NCBI GenBank assembly: GCA_947379865.1
Contig: CANCOY010000068.1
Coordinates: forward strand, 1-20,618
From: Acetobacteraceae bacterium
GTDB lineage: Bacteria; Pseudomonadota; Alphaproteobacteria; Zavarziniales; Zavarziniaceae
Direction: 5' to 3'
Length of the DNA: 20,618 nt
In this document: piece by piece, positions 15,287 to 20,618 of the stretch
How the letters are laid out: every line of letters begins with the position of its first letter
Numbering within the stretch: the stretch's first letter is position 1
Position numbers and translations under genes: made by a program
The notes under the pieces: model-generated
Seen by the model: only the letters and a program-made list of their open reading frames with translations
Told to the model about the DNA's origin: nothing
Databases searched by the model: none

Positions 15287-15307
15287 CCAAGGGTTGCTGC
15301 CCCTTGG
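15287..15307. promoter_or_regulatory. Inverted repeat upstream of the PhyH-P450 operon
   Basis: CCAAGGG (15287-15293) and CCCTTGG (15301-15307) form an exact 7-bp inverted repeat with a 7-nt centre, about 50 nt before the ATG at 15358. Arm centres are about 14 bp apart. It could be an operator for the divergent gap (15172-15357) or a leader hairpin. Confidence 0.35.
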
Positions 15308-15357
15308 TACGGGCCCCATAGTTCCGTTCAGAAAAAAGAAGGCGGGGAGGCACCAGC

Positions 15358-16254
15358 ATGCCGAAACTTCGTGAATTCGGACCGAACACCACCGCCGATG
15401 ATCTGGCCGCCGTGCTGGCGAGCGATGGCGCTGCGATCCTGCGCGACTATATCTCGCCCGAGGTCACCGACCGGGTGATGGCGGAGATTTCCCCTTTCAT
15501 CAATGCAACGCCCGAGGGGCGGGATGATTTCACCGGGCGCCTGACGACCCGCACTGGTGCCCTGGTTGCCCGCTCGCCCGCCTGCCGCAGCCTTGTGGCT
15601 GACCCGCTGCTGATTGCTGCCGCCTCAACCTTCCTGAAGCCCTGGTGCGCGCGCATCCAGCTTCACCTGACCCAGGCAATCCGGCTGAAACCCGGCCAGC
15701 CCGCCCAGATGATCCATCGCGACCGCTGGGCCTGGGGCACCTGGCTCAAGGGGATTGAGCCCCAGTTCAATACGATCTGGGCACTGACGGATTTTACCCG
15801 GGAAAACGGCGCCACCCAGGTGGCGCCCGGCAGTGTGGACTGGCCCGACAACCGCGTGCCCGCAGCGGAGGAATTGACGCAGGCCGTCATGCCCCGTGGC
15901 TCCGTCCTTGTCTATTCCGGGGCGGTCTTCCACGGGGGTGGCGCCAACCAGTCCACAGGCGACCGCGTCGGCCTTAACATCACTTATGCGCTGGGCTGGT
16001 TGCGGCAGGAGGAGAACCAGTACCTGTCCTGCCCACCCGAGATCGCCCGCACGCTGGACCCCGATCTGCAGGCCCTGATCGGCTATTCCATGGGCAGCTA
16101 TGCACTTGGCTATTACACGCCGCCCCTGCCGCCGGGCGCGGGGCCAGAGGTGGTGCCGCCTCAGCATGCCCTGGGGCACGATGCGGTGGGCTGGGGCCTC
16201 CCCAATGCCGACCTGGCTGCCATCAGCAGCCGCCAGTCTGGGAATGAATCGTGA
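15358..16254 (+). CDS. Phytanoyl-CoA dioxygenase (PhyH) family Fe(II)/2-oxoglutarate oxygenase
   Basis: A 298-aa non-haem iron oxygenase. The iron triad is visible as His120 and Asp122 (MIHRDRW) and His192 (VFHGGGANQS). Arg203 (TGDRVGLN) is the expected 2-oxoglutarate anchor. The N-terminal part (DGAAILRDYISPEVTDRV) is typical of the family. It probably hydroxylates a hydrophobic or acyl substrate using O2 and 2-oxoglutarate. ATG at 15358 has GGGGAGG about 8 nt upstream. The stop overlaps the P450 start (GTGA), so the two oxygenases are translationally coupled and likely act on one pathway. The substrate is not known. Confidence 0.87.
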   Translation: MPKLREFGPNTTADDLAAVLASDGAAILRDYISPEVTDRVMAEISPFINATPEGRDDFTGRLTTRTGALVARSPACRSLVADPLLIAAASTFLKPWCARIQLHLTQAIRLKPGQPAQMIHRDRWAWGTWLKGIEPQFNTIWALTDFTRENGATQVAPGSVDWPDNRVPAAEELTQAVMPRGSVLVYSGAVFHGGGANQSTGDRVGLNITYALGWLRQEENQYLSCPPEIARTLDPDLQALIGYSMGSYALGYYTPPLPPGAGPEVVPPQHALGHDAVGWGLPNADLAAISSRQSGNES

Positions 16255-17483
16255 CTTCCCCCGGTGGGCGCTATTCCTTCGATCCCGGTTCCCCGGCCCT
16301 CAGGGCCGATCCCTATCCCGCCTTCCGCAAACTGCGGGAGACAGAGCCCATGCACTGGTCGGACCTGGGGTACTGGGTAGCCAGCCGGTACGAGGATGTC
16401 CGGGCCGTGCTGATGGACCGCGACGGCTTTGGCCAGGGTGATTTTATCGGTAACATCCGGATGTTCTATGCGCCTGACTTTGACGTGCTGGGCCAGTCGA
16501 GCTATCGCTGGTTATCCGAAGTCTTCGTCATGCAGGACCCGCCCCAGCACACCCGCGTGCGCGCCCTTGTCACCGGCGCCCTCAACGCCCGGCGCGTGCG
16601 CGATATGGCACCCCGGGTGCAGGAGATCACCGACCATCTCATCGACGTGTTCATGGCCCGGGGCGGTTGCGACCTGATCAGCGACTTTGCCTATCGCCTG
16701 CCCGTCATGGTGATGTGCGACATGCTGGGTATCGACCAGGATGACAGCCGCCTGCCAGAGATCATCAACGCCATCGCCCAGAGCTTCATCGTGTTTGAGC
16801 CCCGGACCCTGTCTGAGGCAGAACTCACCCTCGCCAATGGCGAAATGGACAAGCTGGAAGCCTTTTTCACCGACCTGTTCGAGCGGCGCCGGCGCGAGCC
16901 GCGCAATGACCTCTCCACTGCCCTGGTTGAGGCAGGCGACGGGGCCGACGCCTTGTCCACCCACGAGCTCACCACCGCCGTCATCGGCCTGTTCGGCGCC
17001 GGTTTCGAGACCACAGCCCATATGCTGGGCAATGGTATGCTGACGCTGCACCGCCACCCCGAGCAATGGCGCCAGTTGCGTGCCGACCCGGAGGGGCTTG
17101 CGGAAAGCACGACAGACGAGGTCTTGCGCTACGAGACCTCACTGGTTGCAACTTATCGCACAGCCTTTGCCGACAAGATCGTGGGTGGTGTGCCTGTGCG
17201 CAAGGACCAACGGGTATTGACCCTGATCGGCGCTGCCAACCGCGATCCCGACACCTTCACAGATCCCGAAAGGTTCGACATCACACGCCAGGCCGCACGG
17301 CACATGAGCTTTGGCGGCGGCATCCATTTTTGCGCCGGCGCCGAACTGGCCCGCCTTGAAGGGCGGATTGCCTTCTCCACCCTGGCCCGGCGGCTGCCCA
17401 ATATGGAACTGGACACCGCCAGCCCGGGCTGGCGCGAAGGCTTTCTGTTCAGGGGGCTCAGCAGCCTGCAGGCACGCTGGTAG
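16251..17483 (+). CDS. Cytochrome P450 (bacterial class I, soluble)
   Basis: A 410-aa soluble P450 of usual bacterial length. The C-helix region has DPPQHTRVRALVTGAL (96-111). The I-helix oxygen-binding motif is GAGFETT (249-255), the K-helix ExxR is Glu290 to Arg293, and the haem loop is FGGGIHFCAGAELAR with the axial Cys361. All catalytic hallmarks are intact. No ferredoxin or ferredoxin reductase gene is in the window, so electrons must come from elsewhere. The start is GTG at 16251, inside the 4-nt overlap GTGA with the PhyH stop. The CYP family cannot be assigned without alignment. Confidence 0.92.
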   Translation: MTSPGGRYSFDPGSPALRADPYPAFRKLRETEPMHWSDLGYWVASRYEDVRAVLMDRDGFGQGDFIGNIRMFYAPDFDVLGQSSYRWLSEVFVMQDPPQHTRVRALVTGALNARRVRDMAPRVQEITDHLIDVFMARGGCDLISDFAYRLPVMVMCDMLGIDQDDSRLPEIINAIAQSFIVFEPRTLSEAELTLANGEMDKLEAFFTDLFERRRREPRNDLSTALVEAGDGADALSTHELTTAVIGLFGAGFETTAHMLGNGMLTLHRHPEQWRQLRADPEGLAESTTDEVLRYETSLVATYRTAFADKIVGGVPVRKDQRVLTLIGAANRDPDTFTDPERFDITRQAARHMSFGGGIHFCAGAELARLEGRIAFSTLARRLPNMELDTASPGWREGFLFRGLSSLQARW

Positions 17484-17504
17484 TCGCACCTGCAAGCTGA
17501 GCAT

Positions 17505-17526
17505 CCAGGGCTGCACCCAGCCTTGG
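17505..17526. terminator. Bidirectional terminator-like hairpin between P450 and SDR
   Basis: CCAGGGCTG (17505-17513) pairs with CAGCCTTGG (17518-17526) through nine positions with one G-T wobble and a 4-nt loop. It occupies the 47-nt gap between the convergent P450 and SDR stops. No T-tract is present on either side. Confidence 0.4.
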
Positions 17527-17530
17527 CCTG

Positions 17531-18376
17531 TCACCCGATGGCCGCCGTCAGTCGCTCGCTCTCAGCCCACAGGCGCTTTGCCAGGGCATCATCGTTCGAC
17601 AGCTTTGAGCCCGCCTTGACCTTCGCGGATTCGTTGTAATAGGCACCACTGGTTGCCTCGATACCGTCAGCGCTGGCGAGATAGACGCTGGTGTGTGCGC
17701 CGCGCCTGGGGCTCATATACGCACCAATCAGCCGATACAGCGTGCGGTTCAACAAGCCGCGCCCCATGATATTTGTGCCAACCGGCCCCGGGTGCACGCT
17801 GAAGGTTACCAGGCCGTCGTTCTGATGCCGGCGCGCCAGCTCCCGGGTGAAAAGCACATTGCAGAGTTTCGACTGGCCATAGGCCTTGAACGCACCATAG
17901 GGCGTCTCACCACGAAAGCTCGCGAAATCGATCTTGCCGATGTGATGCAGCAAGGAGGCAATATTGATGACGCGCGGCTGGCCAGCGGCAAGCAGAGCCG
18001 GCATCAGCAGGTCGGTAAGCAGGAAATGGGCCAGATGATTGACCCCGAACTGCATTTCGAAACCATCCACGGTCATCTGGCGTTTGAACGGCAGGGCCCC
18101 GGCATTGTTGATCAGCACGTCGATCCTGGGAAAGCGTGTGCGCAGCAGCTCGGCACATCTGCGCACGTCGGCCAGAGAGGCCAGATCAAGCCCGACCACT
18201 TCAAGCTTTGCACCGGGCACAGTGGCCGCGATATCGGCGCGGGCCGTTTCTGCGCGGGCTGGATCCCGACAGGCCATGACAATGGTTGCACCGCTTTGCG
18301 CGAGTGCGCGCGCCGTTTCAAGCCCGATGCCGCTGTTGGCACCGGTGATGACGATGGTCTTGCTGGCGAGGTTCAT
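17531..18376 (-). CDS. SDR, retinol-dehydrogenase/WWOX-like
   Basis: A 281-aa SDR of the group often annotated as retinol dehydrogenase or light-dependent protochlorophyllide-reductase-like. The cofactor motif TGANSGIG is at 11-18. Arg37 (ACRDPARA) predicts NADP(H). NNAG is at 90-93, and Asn113 lies in GVNHLAHFLL. The catalytic set is Ser141, Tyr166 and Lys170 (YGQSK). The characteristic NHLAHFLLT helix and C-terminal YYNESAKV support this subgroup. ATG at 18376 has AGGAG 7 nt upstream. It lies 74 nt after the TetR gene in the same orientation, so it is the most likely target of that regulator. Confidence 0.87.
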   Translation of the reverse strand: MNLASKTIVITGANSGIGLETARALAQSGATIVMACRDPARAETARADIAATVPGAKLEVVGLDLASLADVRRCAELLRTRFPRIDVLINNAGALPFKRQMTVDGFEMQFGVNHLAHFLLTDLLMPALLAAGQPRVINIASLLHHIGKIDFASFRGETPYGAFKAYGQSKLCNVLFTRELARRHQNDGLVTFSVHPGPVGTNIMGRGLLNRTLYRLIGAYMSPRRGAHTSVYLASADGIEATSGAYYNESAKVKAGSKLSNDDALAKRLWAESERLTAAIG

Positions 18377-18450
18377 GAGGATCTCCTGTTATCGGATGCA
18401 AGCTGGGACAACCAGGCTCGCCTGGCCAATGATGGCGACGGGGGCCATGG

Positions 18451-19044
18451 TCATGCGATGGCCCTCCGGATCAGAGCAAAGGCGGTGGAAACGGGCTTGA
18501 GGACCTGTTCCTTGGGCAGGCGGCGACGGCTGGAGACGCGGACACCTTCATTGACCAGCATCAACAGGGCCGCCAGTTCCTCGGCGGCTGCCCGCGAGGC
18601 ACCAGCCTCCTGCAGATAGGCTTGGAAGATGCCCTGCACGTTGCCCAGGTACCGACTGGCGCGGGCAACGAGGTCTTCGTCAACACCAGCCATCTCAAGC
18701 ACGGTGTTCACCAGGAGGCAGCCCCAGTCACTTCTGGAATTGCGGGCCGCACCTGTGCCACGCGCAGCGACGAAACTGCGCTGAAAGAAGTTTTGCAACG
18801 CATCAACGGGTGGCACCTTGGCGCGGAACCGCCGCAGCAGCTTCACGGTGCGCGCTGCAAACAGGTCGAGGCACTCGATGTAGAGGCTGCGCTTGTCAAT
18901 GAAGGCGGCATAGAAGCTGCTGCGGCCAATGCCCATGGCCACAAGCAGGTCGGTCAGCGAGGCCGCCTGATAGCCCTTGTGCCAGAACAGGACCAACGCC
19001 TTGTTCACAGCCTGGGGTCGATTGAATTCAAGCGGGCGTGCCAT
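18451..19044 (-). CDS. TetR/AcrR family transcriptional regulator
   Basis: A 197-aa regulator. The N-terminal helix-turn-helix spans about 29-48 (SLTDLLVAMGIGRSSFYAAF), preceded by the typical opening helix (AVNKALVLFWHKGYQAAS). The ligand domain carries GCLLVNTVLEM (108-118), a signature of a TetR subgroup that often controls an adjacent reductase. A palindrome lies just upstream and is a candidate autoregulatory operator. No clear Shine-Dalgarno sequence precedes ATG at 19044; only AGGG directly abuts it, so the message may be leaderless. It probably forms an operon with the downstream SDR. Confidence 0.88.
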   Translation of the reverse strand: MARPLEFNRPQAVNKALVLFWHKGYQAASLTDLLVAMGIGRSSFYAAFIDKRSLYIECLDLFAARTVKLLRRFRAKVPPVDALQNFFQRSFVAARGTGAARNSRSDWGCLLVNTVLEMAGVDEDLVARASRYLGNVQGIFQAYLQEAGASRAAAEELAALLMLVNEGVRVSSRRRLPKEQVLKPVSTAFALIRRAIA

Positions 19045-19057
19045 ACCCTAGTTTTGT

Positions 19058-19067
19058 ACTGATCAGT
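19058..19067. promoter_or_regulatory. Palindromic candidate TetR operator
   Basis: ACTGATCAGT is a perfect 10-bp palindrome. Flanking TG and CA extend the symmetry to 16 bp with one mismatched pair. It lies 14-23 nt before the TetR start codon, as expected for an autorepressed TetR gene. Confidence 0.55.
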
Positions 19068-19367
19068 TCAGAACATCAAGCAGCCAATTTCTGGCGCCAA
19101 ACTGTAAGGGCCTGCCCGGCGCGGACCTGTGTTTCCGTGCTATGGGCTCAGGACAATATGGCGCGCACACCATTGCAGCGTTGACCCATTGCCCATTCGA
19201 GGGAAGTTCCCCCAGGATTGTGCCAAGGCGTGGCGGCGCAATGTTTTCGGATGCACGACGCTGCAACGGACCCGCATAGAGCGAAGCTGCCAGGCCGCAG
19301 CCCCCGCCGCGTTGGGTTCCGGCCAAATGCGAGGCTGCCGAAGGGCAGCTGGCACCATAGTGACACC

Positions 19368-19401
19368 CCAAGGCGGCAGGCCCGGTGGCCTGCCGCCTTG
19401 G
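19368..19401. repeat. Perfect 15-bp inverted repeat, tetraloop hairpin
   Basis: CCAAGGCGGCAGGCC (19368-19382) and its exact complement (19387-19401) surround the loop CGGT. It lies 26 nt past the 3' end of tRNA-Lys and may terminate that transcript, though no T-run follows. A REP-like element is another possibility. Confidence 0.55.
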
Positions 19402-19426
19402 AATGACGCTAAGGTATTGAATTTAT

Positions 19427-19502
19427 TGGTGAGCGCGTCGGGGTTCGAACCCGAGACCCTTTGATTAAAAGTCAAATGCTCTACCGGCTGAGCTACGCGC
19501 TC
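19427..19502 (-). tRNA. tRNA-Lys (anticodon UUU), CCA encoded
   Basis: On the minus strand the acceptor arms GAGCGCG (19502-19496) and CGCGCTC (19437-19431) pair over seven positions. The D arm has the standard AGCTCAGCCGGTAGAGC. The anticodon stem TTTGA/TCAAA encloses CTTTTAA, giving anticodon TTT for lysine. The T arm contains GGTTCGAACCC-type bases. The discriminator is A (19430) and CCA follows at 19429-19427. The total is 76 nt and no intron is seen. Confidence 0.97.
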
Positions 19503-19512
19503 GGGGTGGCGG

Positions 19513-19541
19513 AAGATAGGGTCCGCCGGGGCGGGGGTCAA
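19513..19541 (-). promoter_or_regulatory. Sigma-70 promoter of tRNA-Lys
   Basis: On the minus strand TTGACC (19541-19536) and TATCTT (19518-19513) are exactly 17 nt apart. They match consensus at five and four of six positions. The predicted start lies a few bases before the tRNA 5' end. The promoter lies wholly in the 61-bp gap after the upstream gene. Confidence 0.65.
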
Positions 19542-19563
19542 GGCTGATAAGGTGCTTGCGGCT

Positions 19564-20307
19564 TCAGGCCCAGCCACCGGCGAAGGGGATGACCTGACCG
19601 GTCACAAAGCCGGAGCCATCAGAGGCGAGCCAGGTAAGGGTTGCGGCCACTTCCTCGGGCCGGCCAAGGCGGCGCAGGGGGATCTGGCTGGTGATCTTGG
19701 CCATGGCCGTGGCATCGGCCCTGAGGCTGGCCGGAAAATAGTCCTCGTTCTCGACGAAGTTCGGGGCCAGCGCATTAACCCGCACGCCAGATGGCCCCAG
19801 TTCGCGGGCCAGAGCCATGGCAAGGGCGTTGGTGGCACCGCGCGCCGCACAATAAAGGGAATAGTTGGCAAGGCCCCTGAGGGGTGCCGCAGAGGAGATG
19901 AACAGGATATGCCCCCGCCCCCGCGCCACCATGCCCGGCGCCACCGCCCTGGCAAAGGCAAAGGGCTGCAGGGAGAGCGCCGCAAAGGCGGCCTCGGCAT
20001 CCGCATCGGTGGCCGAGGCAATGGGCAGGCGATGGGCGGGAAAGGCATCATTGCTGATGGCAACATCAATTGGGCCAAGGCGCGCCTCAACCTCAGCCAC
20101 CATTTCAGAGGCGCGCGCGCCCGCAATCACCTGCAGGTCTGGATGCGCCTGCGCGAAGGCGCCAGCCACCGCCGAATCGGCAAAGGCCGGGTCAGCAACG
20201 GCCACCCGGGCACCCGCCTGAACCAGAGCCGGCGCCGCCACAGGGCCAATGAATTGTTGTACCTGGGTCAGCAGAATGACCTTGCCAGCCAGCACCCTCG
20301 CATCCAT
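19564..20307 (-). CDS. Halohydrin dehalogenase-like SDR-superfamily protein
   Basis: A 247-aa Rossmann-fold protein that lacks SDR cofactor signatures but matches halohydrin dehalogenases. Instead of TGxxxGxG it has T14-QVQQ-F19-I-G21, the T-x4-(F/Y)-x-G halide-pocket motif. The catalytic set is Ser139, Tyr152 and Arg156, spaced S-x12-Y-x3-R, with Arg replacing the SDR Lys. Further resemblance to HheC-type enzymes is seen in ISNDAF (84-89), PFAFARAVAPGM, GHILFISSAAP and APNFVENEDYF. Such enzymes convert vicinal halohydrins to epoxides plus halide and open epoxides with small anions. ATG at 20307 has AAGGAG about 6 nt upstream. An extension to 20355 in frame is less likely. The neighbours (popZ-like, tRNA) give no pathway context. 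A cofactor-free SDR relative with another activity cannot be excluded. Confidence 0.8.
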   Translation of the reverse strand: MDARVLAGKVILLTQVQQFIGPVAAPALVQAGARVAVADPAFADSAVAGAFAQAHPDLQVIAGARASEMVAEVEARLGPIDVAISNDAFPAHRLPIASATDADAEAAFAALSLQPFAFARAVAPGMVARGRGHILFISSAAPLRGLANYSLYCAARGATNALAMALARELGPSGVRVNALAPNFVENEDYFPASLRADATAMAKITSQIPLRRLGRPEEVAATLTWLASDGSGFVTGQVIPFAGGWA

Positions 20308-20316
20308 CAACCTCTC

Positions 20317-20356
20317 CTTGCCGGGGCACGCCGGCGCCAGCCCACACACCGGCAAG
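20317..20356 (-). promoter_or_regulatory. Leader inverted repeat overlapping the ribosome binding site
   Basis: On the minus strand CTTGCCGG (20356-20349) can pair with CCGGCAAG (20324-20317) across a 24-nt loop. The last three bases of the second arm are the first half of the AAGGAG Shine-Dalgarno sequence of the dehalogenase-like gene, so the stem could reduce its translation. No riboswitch family was recognised. Confidence 0.3.
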
Positions 20357-20504
20357 TCTCCGATGGTGCAAGTCGCACAGCCTCACTGTCCCTCTGGGAT
20401 CGTAAGGGGAACAGCAAGCCGCAGGCAATCAGGGCAGGTTTGCGTCACGTGGCGTCGCGGCTTGATGACCGCAACACCCCGTCAAGACCAGAGGGAGGCC
20501 AGGC

Positions 20505-20618
20505 TCAGAATGGGCCGCGCCCCGAGACCCGGGAGATCTCCTCAGCCACCAACCGCTCGACAATGGCAGGCAGTTTTTCGTCGAGCCAGGTCTTGAGCAT
20601 CGGCTTGAGAAGATCCTT
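20505..20618 (-). CDS. PopZ-like (DUF2497) protein, C-terminal end (runs off right edge)
   Basis: The frame was read by hand from the right edge: 37 residues, then TGA at 20507-20505. It begins KDLLKPMLKTWLDEKLPAIV and continues with ERLVAEEISRVS. This is the conserved C-terminal helical region of DUF2497/PopZ proteins, the polar organising proteins of Alphaproteobacteria whose C-terminus drives self-assembly. Only the 3' end is in the window, so the acidic Pro-rich linker and N-terminal partner-binding helix cannot be checked. No valS gene follows, though popZ and valS are often neighbours in this class; a dehalogenase-like gene lies there instead. The 197-nt gap to that gene must carry its promoter, but none was convincing. 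Confidence 0.75.
   Translation of the reverse strand, partial: KDLLKPMLKTWLDEKLPAIVERLVAEEISRVSGRGPF

Larger units (their letters stand above)
19045..19426. other. Gene-free stretch between tetR and tRNA-Lys
   Basis: These 382 bases hold the TetR promoter/operator at one end and a perfect 15-bp inverted repeat near the other. A smaller stem, GCTGCC/GGCAGC, lies at 19334-19349. Open frames here lack ribosome binding sites and resemble no family. I see no pseudogene. Confidence 0.5.

Noticed and set aside
19129..19464. Plus-strand frame ending in SASGFEPETL
   Set aside because: The FEPETL-like ending is the well-known artefact of reading across the T arm of a tRNA gene on the opposite strand.
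19427..19502. tRNA-Lys as an integration site for a genomic island
   Set aside because: No integrase, no direct repeat of the tRNA 3' end and no mobile gene are present in the window.
19564..20307. Ordinary NAD(P)-dependent SDR
   Set aside because: The glycine-rich motif is absent (TQVQQFIG) and the catalytic Lys is Arg, so the usual cofactor chemistry is unlikely.

Overview
The window is GC-rich, densely coded and typical of an alphaproteobacterium. The best lineage marker is the PopZ/DUF2497-type C-terminus at the right edge. A DUF3309 small membrane protein and a PHA-synthase-like hydrolase fit the same origin. Genus cannot be told from the sequence. There is no phage gene, insertion sequence, integrase or CRISPR array.

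Left part (1-6457). A minus-strand series encodes a cytoplasmic PAS histidine kinase, a 67-aa two-helix membrane protein, a PhaC-like alpha/beta hydrolase with an Ala/Lys tail, and a membrane protein cut by the window edge whose 5' end overlaps the hydrolase tail by 160 nt in another frame. Divergent from the kinase is a membrane class III adenylate cyclase with a periplasmic Cache-like sensor. The AT-rich gap between them holds a recognisable kinase promoter with a palindrome and a 21-bp-spaced direct repeat. Convergent to the cyclase are a SAM methyltransferase and, beyond a hairpin, a 52-aa DUF3309 gene.

Middle (6626-12022). One gene encodes a 1,798-aa exported protein. It has a sortilin/BNR-type propeller region followed by nine Cys-containing InlB-B-like repeats and two pre-peptidase-C-terminal-type domains.

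Right-centre (12239-17483). A minus-strand operon (NTF2/SnoaL-like protein, APH-type phosphotransferase, SDR) lies next to a periplasmic cupredoxin gene. That gene is divergent from a translationally coupled pair, a phytanoyl-CoA-dioxygenase-like enzyme and a cytochrome P450. Together they look like accessory oxidative metabolism of a hydrophobic or acyl-CoA-linked substrate, which is not identifiable here.

Right end (17531-20618). A TetR regulator with a palindromic candidate operator precedes an SDR in the same orientation. A gene-free stretch with a perfect 15-bp hairpin follows, then tRNA-Lys(UUU) with its own promoter. Next is a gene that resembles an SDR but carries halohydrin dehalogenase signatures (T-x4-F-x-G and S-x12-Y-x3-R). 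The 3' end of a popZ-like gene closes the window.

The most notable items are the candidate halohydrin dehalogenase, the dual-coding overlap at the left edge, the large repeat protein and the phosphotransferase/P450/PhyH neighbourhood. I did not find a clear-cut new defence or mobile system.
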